A program made the position numbers and the translations under genes. The notes beneath the pieces were generated by a model, which saw only the letters and a list, made by a program, of their open reading frames with translations, had not been told where the DNA came from and searched no databases. From the NCBI GenBank assembly GCA_050729835.1, contig JBOHLS010000013.1, forward strand, positions 17,005-81,004: 64,000 bases of DNA. Direction: 5' to 3'. Each line of letters starts with the position of its first letter. Within the stretch, counting starts at the first letter, position 1. Below, in pieces: positions 16,881 to 24,466 of the stretch. This stretch comes from REEB95 sp050729835. GTDB taxonomy: Bacteria > Pseudomonadota > Alphaproteobacteria > ATCC43930 > CGMCC-115725.

Positions 16881-17277
16881 GCGGCACCCTTTTGTTGATT
16901 GCCGTCGCGCGTTTCGGTCGGCGGGCGGCTTTTCTCACGGCGGCGGCGTAAGCTTTCTCCGCCCAGGCCGCAAGCATATCGGAGTCGTCAAGTGCCTCGG
17001 CCGGTACCGCATGATAGCCGAGCGCGACGCGCTTGGCGCCGCGTTGATAGCGGAAGGGCGTCATGCCGCCTGCCTCGTAATCGCCGCGGTTGCCGTCGTC
17101 GGTCTTGAAGTACGGTACGTCGCGAATCACGATTCCGAACATAAGACCGGCGCGAAACAGGCCATGGCCGCTGAACATGCGCTTGGCGTCGACTTGCGAC
17201 CAGCCACGCAGCAGATCGACGATGTGTTCGATGGTCTCGCCCGATCCGGCTTTGCCGCGCGCACGACGGTTCGCCAT
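16864..17277 (-). CDS. TfoX/Sxy N-terminal domain protein
   Basis: 137 residues with the TfoX N-domain pattern: IEHIVDLLRGWSQVDAKRMFSGHGLFRAG, MFGIVIRDVPYFKTDD, and GGMTPFRYQRGAKRVALGYHAVPAE. In gamma-proteobacteria the full-length protein regulates competence; stand-alone N-domain proteins like this are widespread and uncharacterised. The C-terminus is strikingly basic (KAARRPKRATAINKRVPRG). It lies 6 bases after the class I fumarase gene and overlaps the ECF gene, so it sits inside one polycistronic unit. Confidence 0.85.
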   Translation of the reverse strand: MANRRARGKAGSGETIEHIVDLLRGWSQVDAKRMFSGHGLFRAGLMFGIVIRDVPYFKTDDGNRGDYEAGGMTPFRYQRGAKRVALGYHAVPAEALDDSDMLAAWAEKAYAAAVRKAARRPKRATAINKRVPRGRHR

Positions 17278-17283
17278 GGCGCC

Positions 17284-18891
17284 TCAGAGCTTAGCGAAGA
17301 AGTCGTTGCCCTTGTCGTCGATGACGATGAAGGCCGGAAAGTCTTCGACCTCGATGCGCCACACCGCTTCCATGCCGAGCGCGGGATATTCCAGCACCTC
17401 GACCTTCTTGATGCAGTCCTGTGCCAGTCGCGCCGCCGGCCCGCCGATCGAACCCAGATAGAATCCACCGTGCTTCTTGCAGGCCTCGCGCACTTCGGCG
17501 CCGCGATTGCCTTTCGCCAGCGTGACGAAGCTGCCGCCCGCCGCCATGAACGCGTCGACATAGGAATCCATGCGGCCGGCGGTGGTCGGGCCGAACGAGC
17601 CCGAGGTATAGCCCTGCGGCGTCTTGGCCGGGCCGGCGTAATAGATCGGATGGTCCTTGGCGTATTGCGGCAGGCCTTCGCCGCGTTCGATCCGCTCTTG
17701 GAGCTTGGCGTGCGCGATGTCGCGTGCGACGACCAGCGGCCCCGACAGCGCCAGCCGCGTCTTGACCGGATATTGCGACAGCGTCCGGCGGATTTGCGCC
17801 ATCGGCTGCGTGAGGTCGACGCGCACCACCGCGCCGCCAAGCGCGGCCTCGTCGATCTCGGGCATGTATTGCGCCGGATTGGTCTCGAGCTGCTCGAGGA
17901 AGACGCCGTCGGCGGTGATCTTGCCGATGACCTGGCGGTCGGCCGAGCACGACACGCCGATGCCGATCGGCAGGCTGCCGCCGTGTCGGGGCAGACGGAT
18001 GACGCGCACGTCGTGACAGAAATACTTGCCGCCGAACTGCGCGCCGATGCCCATGGAGCGCGTCAATCCCAGCACCTCCTGCTCGAATCCGCGGTCGCGG
18101 AAGGCCTGGCCGAATTTGTTGCCCCGTGCCGGCAGGCTGTCGAGATAGCGGCAACTCGCCAGCTTCACGGTTTTGAGGTTGAACTCGGCCGAGGTGCCGC
18201 CGATGACGATCGCCAGGTGATAGGGCGGGCAGGCGGCAGTGCCGATGGTGCGGATTTTCTCGTCGATGAACTTGAGCAGCGCCTTGGGATTGAGCGTCGC
18301 CTTGGACTGCTGATAGAGGAATGATTTGTTGGCCGAGCCGCCACCCTTGGCGATGAACAGGAGCTTATAGGCGTCGCCGTCGGCGGCGTAGATCTCGATC
18401 TGCGCCGGCAGGTTGTCCCCGGTGTTGACCTCGTCGTACATGCCGAGCGGCGCCATCTGGCTATAGCGCAGATTGGTGTCGGTGAAGGTGCGCCGCACGC
18501 CGGCCGAGATCGCCGCCTCGTCGCCGCCGCCGGTCCACACGCGCTGGCCCTTCTTGCCCATCACGATCGCCGTACCGGTGTCCTGGCACATCGGCAGCAC
18601 CTTGCCGGCGGCGATGTTGGCGTTCTTGAGGAGGTCGAAGGCGACGAACTTGTCGTTGGCCGAGGCCTCGGGGTCGTCGAGGATGGCGCGCAGCTGCCTC
18701 AAGTGTCCGGACCGCAATAGGTGGGCGCAATCGGCGAAGGCCTGGCGCGTCAGCTCGGTCAGCGCCGGCAGGCCGACGGTGACGACGCGCTCGCCGCCGA
18801 AGGCGGCGGTGCCGACATACTCGGATGACAGCTTGCGATAGGGCGCGTCGTCTTCGCCCAACGGAAACATCTCGTGGAAGGCAACATCCAT
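17284..18891 (-). CDS. Class I fumarate hydratase (4Fe-4S)
   Basis: 535-residue two-domain class I fumarase of the FumA/FumB type, interconverting fumarate and malate with an oxygen-sensitive 4Fe-4S cluster. Candidate cluster cysteines are PMCQDTGTA near residue 100, [17 protein letters not shown] near 220 and GVSCSADRQ near 310. The beta-type C-domain shows [13 protein letters not shown] and [12 protein letters not shown]. It is the first gene of a minus-strand run with tfoX-like, ECF sigma, anti-sigma and sensor genes. Redundancy with fumC suggests condition-specific use (iron or oxygen), which is inference. Confidence 0.93.
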   Translation of the reverse strand: MDVAFHEMFPLGEDDAPYRKLSSEYVGTAAFGGERVVTVGLPALTELTRQAFADCAHLLRSGHLRQLRAILDDPEASANDKFVAFDLLKNANIAAGKVLPMCQDTGTAIVMGKKGQRVWTGGGDEAAISAGVRRTFTDTNLRYSQMAPLGMYDEVNTGDNLPAQIEIYAADGDAYKLLFIAKGGGSANKSFLYQQSKATLNPKALLKFIDEKIRTIGTAACPPYHLAIVIGGTSAEFNLKTVKLASCRYLDSLPARGNKFGQAFRDRGFEQEVLGLTRSMGIGAQFGGKYFCHDVRVIRLPRHGGSLPIGIGVSCSADRQVIGKITADGVFLEQLETNPAQYMPEIDEAALGGAVVRVDLTQPMAQIRRTLSQYPVKTRLALSGPLVVARDIAHAKLQERIERGEGLPQYAKDHPIYYAGPAKTPQGYTSGSFGPTTAGRMDSYVDAFMAAGGSFVTLAKGNRGAEVREACKKHGGFYLGSIGGPAARLAQDCIKKVEVLEYPALGMEAVWRIEVEDFPAFIVIDDKGNDFFAKL

Positions 18892-19025
18892 GTGGCGCTC
18901 GCGACCCGGGAAACGGCCGAGAAAGAGCGTATTACGCCGGCCCGGTCAAGCGCCGCCTCGCTGCGCGCCAGACCATCGAAAAGCTGCGGTTTTTCGGCAT
19001 CCGGATGGGCGCTAGAGAACCGCCG

Positions 19026-19053
19026 GGAACCTTTTTCGCCGCCATCCATCTAA
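19026..19053 (+). promoter_or_regulatory. Putative ECF-type autoregulatory promoter
   Basis: GGAACC (19026-19031) and TCTAA (19049-19053) are separated by 17 bases, resembling promoters read by ECF sigma factors with a GGAAC -35 element. It lies just upstream of an ECF sigma gene whose GTG start (19077) has its own GGGAGG site, as expected for autoregulation. No experiment supports this; it is pattern recognition. Confidence 0.5.
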
Positions 19054-19076
19054 GGGCCATGACCGGGAGGCAGGCT

Positions 19077-19740
19077 GTGGCGCAAGCCGCGGGAAAATCC
19101 GGTGCGGATGCCGAATTGCTGGCGCTGATGCGCCAGAACAATCGCCGGATTCTATCGCCTGGCGCGCAGCATCGTGCGCGACGAGAGCGAGGCCGAGGAC
19201 GTGGTGCAGGAAACCTATGTCCGCGCGCTCGCCCACCTCGATGAATTCAGGGGCGAGGCGAGCCTGACGACCTGGCTGGCGCGCATCGCCGCCAACGAGG
19301 TGCTCGGTCGCTTGCGCCGCCGCCCGACCGTCGATCTCGCCCAGGCCGAAAACGTCATTGTGCTTCCCAGCGCAGGCGGCGCGATCAATCCGGAAAGTGC
19401 CGCGGCGCGGCGCGAGATCCGGCGCGTGATCGAGCGCGCGGTCGACGAGCTGCCGGCGAATTTCCGCACTGTCTTCATGCTGCGCGCGGTCGAGCAGATG
19501 AGTGTCGAGGAAACCGCCGCGCTGCTCGGCATCCCGCCCGAGACGGTCAAGACCCGCTTCCATCGCGCCAACCGCCAGCTGCGCCAGGCGTTGAGCGCCG
19601 AATTCGCCGCGATCCTCGACGACGCCTTTCCCTTTGCCGGCGAGCGCTGCGACGCGCTGATGGGCCGCGTTCTGGCGCGTCTCGGCGTTCCGGCCGGCGT
19701 CCCCAGTTCGTCCGTTGCAAGCCTGAAACAGAAGGAGTGA
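19077..19740 (+). pseudogene. ECF sigma factor with a single-base frameshift
   Basis: From GTG 19077 (GGGAGG six bases upstream) the frame reads MAQAAGKSGADAELLALMRQNNRR and then breaks near 19151. The rest of the sigma factor continues one frame over as FYRLARSIVRDESEAEDVVQE, then LTTWLARIAANEVLGRLRRR and a good region 4 (LPANFRTVFMLRAVEQMSVEE; IPPETVKTRFHRANRQLR). Removing one G from the GG at 19151-19152 restores a continuous 220-residue protein. The downstream part alone has only a GTG at 19174 as start and lacks region 2.1. Either a real inactivation or a sequencing error. Confidence 0.8.
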
Positions 19741-19743
19741 CCC

Positions 19744-20152
19744 ATGCGTCGAGTGTTTGTTGCCCTTGCCTTGCTAGCCTTCGTGGCCATGCCGGCCTTC
19801 GCCAAGAACGTCGCCAAGGAGCCGCCGGGCGGCGCCTACAATGAAGGCCAGCACGCTGGTTAAGCTGCCGGATTTCCTACCCGGCATCGGCGTCCTTTAT
19901 GTCGATCCGGCGACGCTGCCCGCCGGGCCGTTCCTCGCCTACGACCACAAAGGCCGGCTGGTGAGCACGATCTACATGATCCCGCTCAAGGACTTCAACG
20001 CGCAGAAGACGTTCTCGCTGGCGGCGCCGGGTGGCCGCGTCGATCATGTCTCGCTCTATTTCAACGCCGGACATCCCGGCGTCGAGGAGCCGCATTATCA
20101 CATCGTGCTGTGGCACGTGACCAAGGCCCAGGAATCTCTGGTCGCCAAGTGA
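19744..20152 (+). pseudogene. Secreted protein gene with a single-base frameshift
   Basis: ATG 19744 starts 3 bases after the sigma factor stop and encodes a clear signal peptide (RVFVALALLAFVAMPAFA) followed by KNVAKEPPGGAYNE, after which the frame runs into TAA at 19861. The mature part continues one frame over: ASTLVKLPDFLPGIGVLYVDP, LAYDHKGRLVSTIYMIPLKDF, HYHIVLWHV. Removing one G near 19845 gives 135 residues. I do not recognise the mature domain with certainty; it is similar in style to small periplasmic DUF5602-like proteins. Probably a target of the adjacent ECF factor. Error or true decay cannot be separated here. Confidence 0.7.
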
Positions 20153-20166
20153 GCGACGCGAGCGCG

Positions 20167-20439
20167 ATGAACCGTAAGCGTTCGTTTTCACGCCGGACCC
20201 TGCTTGCCGGCACGGCAATAACCGTCGCCGTAACGGCAACGCAGGGCCTGTCGCGTTCGGCGCGTGCCGACGACAAGGTGTCGAAGGACGAGGCCAAGTA
20301 TCAGAACCAGCCCAAGGGCCAGCAGCGCTGCGAAATCTGCGTTAACTTCCAGCCGCCGAACCAGTGCCTGTTCGTTCAGGGCGAGATCAGTCCCAAAGGC
20401 TGGTGTCAGTTCTTCGCCGCGCGCGACAACGCGCACTGA
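20167..20439 (+). CDS. High-potential iron-sulfur protein (HiPIP), Tat-exported
   Basis: 90 residues from ATG 20167. Twin-arginine signal FSRRTLLAGTAITVAV with cleavage near SARA-DD. The mature part holds the HiPIP cysteine set: QRCEICVNFQPPNQCLF and ISPKGWCQFFA, i.e. C-x2-C, then two further cysteines, ligating one high-potential 4Fe-4S cluster. HiPIPs carry single electrons in the periplasm. It follows a frameshifted secreted-protein gene and an ECF sigma factor, a likely regulon. The start at 20167 is chosen because upstream codons precede the Tat motif by too far. Confidence 0.88.
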   Translation: MNRKRSFSRRTLLAGTAITVAVTATQGLSRSARADDKVSKDEAKYQNQPKGQQRCEICVNFQPPNQCLFVQGEISPKGWCQFFAARDNAH

Positions 20440-20450
20440 CCATACGCGTT

Positions 20451-20551
20451 GTCATTGCGAGGAGGCCAAAGGCCGACGAAGCAATCCAGGAGCCGGCGGC
20501 CTCCTGCGTCGTGCTGAATCGCCGCGGCCACTTCGTGGCCTCGCGATGACG
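20451..20551. repeat. Imperfect inverted repeat, intergenic palindromic element
   Basis: The left end (GTCATTGCGAGGAGGCCAAA) and the right end, read on the other strand (GTCATCGCGAGGCCACGAAG), are imperfectly complementary over about 20 bases, flanking a GC-rich centre. The outer TCATTGCGAGG...CGCGATGAC pattern looks like the dispersed intergenic palindromes common in alphaproteobacterial genomes. It lies between the convergent HiPIP and sspB genes, where it could also act as a bidirectional transcript end. Copy number elsewhere cannot be seen. Confidence 0.55.
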
Positions 20552-20579
20552 AACATTGGCCTACGGATCAGGGCGCCGG

Positions 20580-21140
20580 CTATTTCTTGCGGAACTGGTC
20601 GAGGGTGAAGACCTCGGCGCTCTTCTCGGCCGTCTTGTCGCCGGCTTTGGCCTGCTTCTCGGCTTTGTCGGACTTGGCGCCGCGCGGCTTTTCCAGGCGG
20701 GCCGGCGTTTCGTCCGCGGCCGGCGTTTCGTCCGCGGCCGGCGTTTCGTCCGCGGCCGGCGTTTCGTCCGGCTGCTCGTTGGCCGGCGCCACCTGCTGGA
20801 ACTGGAGGCCGAATTTCACCGCCGGATCGGCAAAGGACAGGATCGCCTCGAACGGAATCACCAGCCGCTCGGGCTTGCCGGCAAAGCTCAACGTCACGCC
20901 AAAGCGGTCCTCCTCGACGTCGAGGTCCCAGAACTGGTGCTCGAGCACGATCGTCATGTCGTCGGGATGATTGGCGCGCAGGCTCGACGGTATCTCGACG
21001 CCGTCGAAGCCGGTCTTGAAGGTGATGTAGAAATGATGCGCGCCGTGCAGACCGTTAGCGGCGGTGCGCGCCAACGCCTCGCGCACGACCCCGCGCAACG
21101 CGGCCTCGACCATCTTGTCGTAGCGAAGAAGGTCTTTCAC
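20580..21140 (-). CDS. sspB: SspB-family ClpXP adaptor
   Basis: 186 residues. The substrate-binding domain is LLRYDKMVEAALRGVVREAL, HHFYITFKTGFDGVEIP, DMTIVLEHQFWDLDVEEDRF and FAGKPERLVIPFEAILSFADP, as in alphaproteobacterial SspB. An acidic linker follows with four DETPA units, then a basic tail ending EVFTLDQFRKK, the likely ClpX-docking end. SspB tethers ssrA-tagged proteins to ClpXP. The gene starts about 25 bases downstream of the end of the ssrA coding piece on the same strand, so tag RNA and tag adaptor are physically linked. Confidence 0.88.
   Translation of the reverse strand: MKDLLRYDKMVEAALRGVVREALARTAANGLHGAHHFYITFKTGFDGVEIPSSLRANHPDDMTIVLEHQFWDLDVEEDRFGVTLSFAGKPERLVIPFEAILSFADPAVKFGLQFQQVAPANEQPDETPAADETPAADETPAADETPARLEKPRGAKSDKAEKQAKAGDKTAEKSAEVFTLDQFRKK
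20701..20772. repeat. 18-bp in-frame tandem repeat in sspB
   Basis: GCCGGCGTTTCGTCCGCG repeats with an 18-base period; three identical units (20701, 20719, 20737) and a fourth that diverges in its last bases. On the minus strand it encodes repeated DETPAA in the linker between the tag-binding domain and the C-terminal tail. Near-perfect identity implies recent slippage expansion, so linker length is probably variable between strains. Confidence 0.9.
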
Positions 21141-21162
21141 GTACGCGCTCCCGCCGACAAAT

Positions 21163-21435
21163 CAGTGGGGGGCTTCTGTTGCCCGGTGCCCCCCGGACCG
21201 CGCTTGCTTAGAGACTAAGCAGCGAGTGCGACAGTGTTATCGTTCGCACTTAGGTTTTGGCCCGATAACGGCGGTACCATGCCGAGCAAAAGACGCATCT
21301 TTACCGCGCGCGTCGATCCTGGTTCGCCCCCCATAACGCCGCGGAGCACGGGGCTCCGCAAAACTGGTGGAGGCGCCGGGTACTGCCCCCGGGTCCGCAA
21401 CGCTTATTCCATACGCCGTTTATCGCCATAGCCGG
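21163..21435 (-). ncRNA. ssrA: Permuted two-piece tmRNA gene
   Basis: Read on the minus strand, the acceptor piece comes first and ends in CTCCACCA at 21365. A spacer with a 7-bp hairpin (21341-21359) follows, then the mature 5' end GGGGGGCGAACCAGGATCGA at 21332. GGGGGC pairs with GCCTCC of the acceptor piece to form the acceptor stem, which proves the circular permutation. The tag frame (21247-21215) reads ANDNTVALAA then TAG, the alphaproteobacterial ANDN type with LAA end for ClpXP. A perfect 7-bp hairpin (21167-21173/21188-21194) closes the coding piece. Exact outer ends (about 21163 and 21435) are estimates. tmRNA rescues stalled ribosomes with SmpB. Confidence 0.92.
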
Positions 21436-21450
21436 TTGCCCGGCACACTC

Positions 21451-21477
21451 AATATAGGCGCTTTCGCGCCGCCTCAA
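21451..21477 (-). promoter_or_regulatory. Putative sigma-70 promoter of ssrA
   Basis: On the minus strand, TATATT (21456-21451) lies 15 bases after TTGAGG (21477-21472), or 17 bases after the overlapping TTTTGA. This would start transcription some ten bases upstream of the estimated 5' end of the acceptor piece. The AT-rich -10 stands out in otherwise GC-rich DNA. Confidence 0.45.
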
Positions 21478-21533
21478 AAGGGGCGGCGAGTCGGCCTTTG
21501 CGCGCTCCGGGCGCGCGGTTAGAGTCGCCGCCC

Positions 21534-22472
21534 ATGCCGCTCACGCCCGAACAACAGGCCGAAATTGACCGGCAGCGCGCCGAGACGCAGCCCACCCGCC
21601 GCGCGATCTCGCCCGGCCTGGAAGAGATTATTTACCAAGCCATTCCGGTGCTCGATCACGGCTTTGTCCGCGTCATTGACTACATGGGCAACGACGCCGC
21701 GGTGGTTCAGGCGGCGCGCGTCTCCTACGGCAAGGGCACGAAGAAGGTCAGCGAGGATCGCGGCCTCATCCACTATTTGATGCGCCACCAGCATACCACG
21801 CCGTTCGAGATGTGCGAGATCAAGTACCACGTCAAGCTGCCGATCTTCGTCGCGCGGCAGTGGATTCGCCACCGTACCGCCAACGTGAACGAATACTCGG
21901 CGCGCTATTCGATCCTCGACAACGAGTTCTACGTGCCGGCGCCGTCGCAGCTCGCGGCGCAGTCTTCGACCAACCGGCAGGGCCGGGGCGATGTGCTGCC
22001 GCTGGATCAGGCGGCGCGCGTGCTCGATCTCTTACGCCGGGACGCGGCCGAGGCCTATCGCGGCTATGTCGAGATGCTGAACGAAGACGACGCCGGCAAG
22101 GTCATTGACGAAAAGCGCACCGGCCTCGCGCGCGAGCTGGCGCGCATAAATCTATCGCTGAATTTTTATACGCAGTGGTACTGGAAGACCGACCTGCACA
22201 ACCTGCTCAACTTTTTGAGCCTGCGCGCCGATGCCCACGCGCAATACGAGATTCGCGTCTATGCCGAGGCGATGATCGGCACGCTCGAGAAATGGGTCCC
22301 GATCACCGCCGAGGCCTTCCGCCAATACCGGCTCGGCGGCGTGCCGCTCTCGGCCAACGCGCTCGCCGTGGTGAAGGAGCTGCTCGCCGGCGAGAAGGTG
22401 ACGCAAGAAACGAGCGGTCTCTCCAAACGCGAGTGGACCGAGCTGATGGAGGTGCTAGGTCGCGGTTCCTAA
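21534..22472 (+). CDS. thyX: Flavin-dependent thymidylate synthase ThyX
   Basis: Makes dTMP from dUMP using methylene-tetrahydrofolate, FAD and NADPH. 312 residues from ATG 21534. The ThyX signature [15 protein letters not shown] is present near residue 120, preceded by [20 protein letters not shown] and followed by the active-site serine region. [22 protein letters not shown] supplies flavin contacts. Typical of alphaproteobacteria lacking ThyA. Divergent from ssrA. Its 3' end overlaps the convergent TPM-domain gene by four bases. Confidence 0.95.
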   Translation: MPLTPEQQAEIDRQRAETQPTRRAISPGLEEIIYQAIPVLDHGFVRVIDYMGNDAAVVQAARVSYGKGTKKVSEDRGLIHYLMRHQHTTPFEMCEIKYHVKLPIFVARQWIRHRTANVNEYSARYSILDNEFYVPAPSQLAAQSSTNRQGRGDVLPLDQAARVLDLLRRDAAEAYRGYVEMLNEDDAGKVIDEKRTGLARELARINLSLNFYTQWYWKTDLHNLLNFLSLRADAHAQYEIRVYAEAMIGTLEKWVPITAEAFRQYRLGGVPLSANALAVVKELLAGEKVTQETSGLSKREWTELMEVLGRGS

Positions 22473-23068
22473 GGCGTCGATGTCGGCCGCGGAAAGTGCC
22501 GCTCCAGATGTGCTGCGCAGGATTCGATGGCGGCGATTAAGCCGTCCGCCAGAGCGCCGGCCTTGGCCGCGGCCACGAACCGGTCGACGATCGCCTGCCA
22601 TTCGCCCTCGCCGACGTGCGCATGCAGCGCGGCGTCCGCAAGAATCTCGACATATCGCTCGCCCAGCGAAACGAAGAACAGCATGCCGTGCGGATGTTCT
22701 TTTTGCGCGAGGATGCGCGCGGCAAATTCGAGATGGGCGAGTTGGCGCGCACGGGCATGCTTGACGCGGCGCGGCACCAGCATGAGGCGAAGCGGCAACC
22801 ATTCGAGAATGATCGAGAGCACCGCGAATATGATGCCTTCGCCGAGAACGCCGATTGCAAACGGCAAGTCGAGCTGCGCGGCTGCCGCGATGCCGGCGGC
22901 GGCGAGGGCGACGATCGCCGCTACGAAAACTGGATAAAGACGATACCGGTCGCTGACCGGCACGATGACGAGGGCGAAATGTGCATGCGTCCGGGCTCCA
23001 GCGGCTGCGGCCGCCGTTTCAATCCGTTTTAAATCGTCCGGTGTCAGCCGTCGCATCCCGCTCACCAT
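22469..23068 (-). CDS. TPM-domain membrane protein, second copy
   Basis: 199 residues from ATG 23068 ([19 protein letters not shown]; 195 from the ATG at 23056). Two hydrophobic segments ([20 protein letters not shown] and [20 protein letters not shown]) interrupt a TPM-like domain; the end reads [19 protein letters not shown] then [17 protein letters not shown], shared with the TPM phosphatase-fold family. Function unknown. It overlaps the upstream YgcG-type gene by 7 bases and belongs to the mrp-lemA-TPM-TPM series. Confidence 0.8.
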   Translation of the reverse strand: MVSGMRRLTPDDLKRIETAAAAAGARTHAHFALVIVPVSDRYRLYPVFVAAIVALAAAGIAAAAQLDLPFAIGVLGEGIIFAVLSIILEWLPLRLMLVPRRVKHARARQLAHLEFAARILAQKEHPHGMLFFVSLGERYVEILADAALHAHVGEGEWQAIVDRFVAAAKAGALADGLIAAIESCAAHLERHFPRPTSTP

Positions 23069-23826
23069 CCCCCCGAGGCGCCGCCGCCGCCGAAGGAACC
23101 GCCGCCGCCTGAGAATCCGCCGCCGGTGAATCCGCCACCAATGCCGGAGCGGCCGTAAAGTCCACCGCCGCTGCCCCACGGTCCCATCGGCATGAATAAC
23201 AGCGGCCAAAAGAATCCGCGGAACAGGATGAACAGGACGAAAAACGCGAGCCAAATCAGCATGCCGGCCGGCAGCGTGCCGGCACTGCCCTGTGCGGCAG
23301 GCACAGCTTGCGTCACCTGCACGCCGCCGAGCACGTCGAGGATCGCGGCGGTGCCCGCGAGCACGCCGGCGTCATAATCGCCGCGTCGGAAAGCGGGCAG
23401 GATCGCGCGCTCGATGATGATGCGGCTTTGCGCGTCCGTCAGTTGGCCCTCGAGGCCATAGCCGACTTCGATCCGCACGTGGCGGTCATTGGGCGCGATC
23501 AACAGAAGCGCGCCATTATTCTTGCCCTTCTGGCCGATGCCCCAATGGCGGCCGAGCCGATAGCCGTAATCCTCGATCGTGTATCCCTGGAGCGACTTGA
23601 GCGTGACGACGACGACCTGATCGCCGGTCTTTTGCTCCTCTTGCGCGAGCATGGCCGTGAGCCGCGCGCGCGTCGCGGGTGACAGTATGCCGGCGTCGTC
23701 CACCACGCGGCCCGTCAGCGGCGGGAACGTGGGGTCGGCCATGCCGTGCGTCAGGAACGCGCAGACCAGAATTGCTGCGCCGAGCGCAATGCGCACGGCC
23801 GAAGAAGTGCGCCCGACGAGCCGCAT
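23062..23826 (-). CDS. TPM domain protein, YgcG family
   Basis: 254 residues: signal peptide (IALGAAILVCAFLTHGMA), TPM domain (PPLTGRVVDDAGILSPATR; GDQVVVVTLKSLQGYTIEDYGYRL split across motifs; NNGALLLIAPNDRHVRIEVGYGLEG), one membrane segment (LIWLAFFVLFILFRGFFWPL) and a Gly/Ser-rich tail ending GGGGASGGW. This is the YgcG layout, often next to lemA, as here (adjacent gene, 1-base overlap). Members are linked to photosystem II repair in plants; bacterial role is unclear. Confidence 0.88.
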   Translation of the reverse strand: MRLVGRTSSAVRIALGAAILVCAFLTHGMADPTFPPLTGRVVDDAGILSPATRARLTAMLAQEEQKTGDQVVVVTLKSLQGYTIEDYGYRLGRHWGIGQKGKNNGALLLIAPNDRHVRIEVGYGLEGQLTDAQSRIIIERAILPAFRRGDYDAGVLAGTAAILDVLGGVQVTQAVPAAQGSAGTLPAGMLIWLAFFVLFILFRGFFWPLLFMPMGPWGSGGGLYGRSGIGGGFTGGGFSGGGGSFGGGGASGGW

Positions 23827-24440
23827 CAGAATTTAACTTTTGGAACCTGGGCCGCCTCGTCCGGGATCGTGAAAGTTTCCTTCACCTTGGCGTCCGGATA
23901 AAACCACGCTGCGATCCAGCGCCCAGGGATCGTCCGCAGCGTCGTGTTGTAGGTCTGGACCGCCTGGATATAGTCGCGTCGCGCGACCGCGATCCGATTT
24001 TCGGTGCCTTCGAGCTGCGACTGCAAGGCGAGGAAGTTCTGGTTCGACTTGAGGTTCGGATACGATTCCGTCACCGCTAGCAATCTCGACAATGCGCCGG
24101 TCAGGCTGGTCTGGCTCTGTTCGAACTGGCGAAACGCCTGCGGATTGCTCAGTACATCCGGCGGCAGGGTAATCGTCGTTTGAGTCGCCTTGGCGCGCGC
24201 CTCGGTCACCTCGGTAAAGACGCGCTGCTCTTGCTGCGCATAGCCTTTGACCGTTTCGACCAGGTTCGGAATAAGGTCGGCGCGCCGCTGATATTGGTTG
24301 AGTACCTCGCTCCACGCCGCTTTGACGGCCTCGTCTTGGCGCGGAATGGCGTTGACGCCGCAGCCTGCGAGCATCAAACCAACCAGTGCGAACAGGATGC
24401 CACGACCCGCGGCGCGGATAATGAGTGAATGTCTCGCCAA
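23826..24440 (-). CDS. lemA: LemA family lipoprotein
   Basis: 204 residues. I choose a TTG start at 24440, preceded by GGAGGGGGA, giving MARHSLIIRAAGRGILFALV and a lipobox LMLAGC. The LemA helical domain follows: AWSEVLNQYQRRADLIPNLV, VKGYAQQEQRVFTEVTEARA, LLAVTESYPNLKSNQNFLAL, ENRIAVARRDYIQAVQTYN. LemA proteins are membrane-anchored helical proteins of unsettled role, commonly paired with YgcG/TPM genes. Upstream ATG choices would add a long non-family extension. Confidence 0.87.
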   Translation of the reverse strand: MARHSLIIRAAGRGILFALVGLMLAGCGVNAIPRQDEAVKAAWSEVLNQYQRRADLIPNLVETVKGYAQQEQRVFTEVTEARAKATQTTITLPPDVLSNPQAFRQFEQSQTSLTGALSRLLAVTESYPNLKSNQNFLALQSQLEGTENRIAVARRDYIQAVQTYNTTLRTIPGRWIAAWFYPDAKVKETFTIPDEAAQVPKVKF

Positions 24441-24466
24441 GGCTCCCCCTCCGTTTCCCGATACGT

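Noticed and set aside
20701..20772. CRISPR-like array
   Set aside because: Contiguous 18-base units without spacers and in frame inside sspB.
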